Source of the DNA: Candidatus Melainabacteria bacterium
Lineage (GTDB): Bacteria > Cyanobacteriota > Vampirovibrionia > Obscuribacterales > Obscuribacteraceae
Reading direction: 5' to 3'
NCBI GenBank assembly: GCA_014380105.1
Contig: JACMKL010000569.1
Location: 1-7,298 of the forward strand
DNA length: 7,298 nucleotides
Of this stretch, positions 6,221-7,298 are shown piece after piece. Every line of letters starts with the position of its first letter. Position 1 is the first letter of the stretch. The position numbers and the translations under genes were made by a program. The notes beneath the pieces are model-generated. The model worked only from the letters and a program-made list of their open reading frames with translations. It was not told where the DNA came from and searched no databases.

Positions 6221-6251
6221 AGAATAGAAAACTATTCTACTTCAATGAAGT
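6221..6251. promoter_or_regulatory. Two abutting palindromes upstream of the SDR gene
   Basis: AGAATAG-AAAA-CTATTCT (6221-6238) is a perfect 7-bp inverted repeat. It is followed without a gap by ACTTCA-A-TGAAGT (6239-6251), a perfect 6-bp repeat around one base. Together they fill most of the 52-base gap between the TPR stop and the SDR start, just upstream of the SDR's SD. The first resembles a dimeric-repressor operator (TetR-like spacing) more than a terminator, because no T-run follows it in minus-strand transcription. No promoter with good boxes could be fitted. Confidence 0.5.
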
Positions 6252-6260
6252 TCGAGGAAT

Positions 6261-7298
6261 TTAGCCCTTTTTCTTGCCTTTAGATTTTGATTTTGCATCA
6301 GGTTTTGCAGAAGACTCTTTTGCTTTCGGTTCCGCACTGACTTTGGCTTTCGGTTCCGCACTGGCTTCAGGTATCGACCCGCCTTTGGCTTCCGCGTTCT
6401 CATCTGAAGTAAGAGTGGAGGCGCCTACACCAGGAACACCACCATCAAGCGAATAGAAAGTGTAACCAGTTCGGTTGTACACGCCTTTCAAGTCTTCAGG
6501 GCATGGACCAAGCACGTTCACTTCTTCGACGATCAATGAAGCTTGCACTTCTTCCGGCTCGAGCTCCGACGCGAATGCGATTGCCTCGCCGTCGTTGTCA
6601 GCAACAATATCGAATTGAGTCTCGAAACCTGGAGGATTAGCACCATATTCAGGAATTGGTTCGAACCAGGTGCCGCGCACTTTCAAACGGAAATGCAGTG
6701 CATCGGTGGATTCCATGTGATAGACCTGACGCAACATAGCGAGTGCGTAAGAGAAATTTTTGACATATCGGAGAGCCTGGATGAAGCAGTGACGTGCGCC
6801 ATCGATGTCGTGATTGCCCTTGCCAACAGCAATACCGAGTTCGGTGATAATTCCGGCTAATTCGATTGTATATTGACTGAATAGCTCTTCGGTTCCAAGT
6901 AATGTTTCGGCAAGATGCTTCGCAAGATCGGCGGCTTTGTGGTGCTGTTCAAGTCCGTTTAATAGAGCCACACGCAAGGCGAGACCGGGCCAGTGCAAAT
7001 CGTCGCTATCGACTTCGTCCAAACAATCCATTGCTTGTTGCGGAAGATTTGAGCGGTGCAATGCGATCGCTTTATTGAATTGAATTTGCGATGCATCAAC
7101 TCCAGGCAAGCCAAGAGCTTGAGTGTATGATTCCGTGGCAGCTTTGAAGTCACTTTGATCTGACTGCAAGTTGCCGAGTTGTTGCCACAATAACCAAATT
7201 TGCGGAACCGCCCGCGTGCCTTCTTCGAGAATAGCAATCGCGTCCAAGGGGCGCTCTTCCATCTCGTATGCACGAGCAAGAAGTTCGTAGCCTCCCGA
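6261..7298 (-). CDS. TPR-repeat protein with lysine-rich tail (partial, 5' end outside window)
   Basis: The frame is open through the right edge and the visible part begins mid-repeat: YELLARAYEMEERPLDAIAI is a TPR helix pair, so the in-frame ATG at 7262 is internal and the true start lies beyond 7298. Of the 345 visible residues, about 1-190 are degenerate TPR helices, including ATESYTQALGLPG and ALRYVKNFSYALAMLRQVY. Residues around 205-295 form a separate beta-rich domain (FRLKVRGTWFEPIPEYG ... VEEVNVLGP) that I do not recognise. The last 45 residues are low-complexity, with SAEPKAK repeated and a terminal KSKSKGKKKG. TPRs mediate protein contacts; the basic tail might bind nucleic acid, but nothing confirms that. 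The SDR gene follows 52 bases downstream and may be co-transcribed. Confidence 0.85.
   Translation of the reverse strand, partial: SGGYELLARAYEMEERPLDAIAILEEGTRAVPQIWLLWQQLGNLQSDQSDFKAATESYTQALGLPGVDASQIQFNKAIALHRSNLPQQAMDCLDEVDSDDLHWPGLALRVALLNGLEQHHKAADLAKHLAETLLGTEELFSQYTIELAGIITELGIAVGKGNHDIDGARHCFIQALRYVKNFSYALAMLRQVYHMESTDALHFRLKVRGTWFEPIPEYGANPPGFETQFDIVADNDGEAIAFASELEPEEVQASLIVEEVNVLGPCPEDLKGVYNRTGYTFYSLDGGVPGVGASTLTSDENAEAKGGSIPEASAEPKAKVSAEPKAKESSAKPDAKSKSKGKKKG
6322..6363 (-). repeat. 24-bp tandem repeat in the C-terminal tail of the TPR gene
   Basis: The 18-base word GCTTTCGGTTCCGCACTG occurs at 6322-6339 and again at 6346-6363, a 24-base period. It encodes the eight-residue unit SAEPKAKV/E. 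Such identical codon repeats expand or contract by slippage, so tail length may vary between strains. Confidence 0.8.

Noticed and set aside
6543..6860. 105-codon plus-strand ORF antisense to the TPR gene
   Set aside because: The TPR frame is clearly coding and this frame shows no recognisable motif.
7260..7262. ATG at 7262 as the start of the TPR gene
   Set aside because: The frame continues to the window edge with clear TPR sequence before this codon, so it is internal.

Overview
The window is bacterial chromosome with six protein genes, one of them cut by the right edge. There are no rRNA, tRNA, CRISPR or transposase signals. The mix of a FAA1-type acyl-CoA ligase, a DUF6159-type membrane protein, a VOC protein, a PspA-like coiled coil, a DUF6088/AbiEi-like regulator, an atypical SDR and a TPR protein does not fix the taxon. 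The loosely packed single genes, Shine-Dalgarno (SD) starts and mid-range base composition suggest an environmental bacterium. A non-photosynthetic cyanobacterial relative (Vampirovibrionia/'Melainabacteria') is a guess only.

Left half, plus strand: a long-chain fatty acid-CoA ligase (52-1908, TTG start) is followed by a 207-base spacer. The spacer holds three exactly 10-bp-phased T5 tracts and a good sigma-70-type promoter (TTTACA-17-TAGAAT) for a six-helix DUF6159-like membrane protein (2116-3111). A 142-base spacer follows; its end can fold so that the SD of the next gene is paired. Then come a VOC-fold protein (3254-3652) and, 17 bases later with no clear SD of its own, an acidic coiled-coil protein whose C-terminal third resembles PspA/IM30 (3670-4350).

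Right half, minus strand: reading right to left, a TPR protein enters from outside the window (6261-7298) and is followed by an atypical NAD(P)-binding SDR (5300-6208). The 52-base gap between them carries two abutting palindromes. Next is a 201-base spacer and then a solitary DUF6088/AbiEi-antitoxin-like wHTH protein (4289-5098). That spacer contains a possible 23-codon leader ORF and a 17-bp inverted repeat just upstream of the DUF6088 SD. The DUF6088 gene runs tail-to-tail into the coiled-coil gene with a 62-base overlap.

The most unusual part is the 4289-5218 block: an orphan antitoxin-type regulator with no visible toxin, a strand-specific hairpin/operator, a small ORF whose stop codon lies inside that operator, and a C-terminal extension encoded on the opposite strand of its neighbour. 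The ligase and the membrane protein may both relate to envelope lipid, but no operon or pathway connects the six genes clearly.
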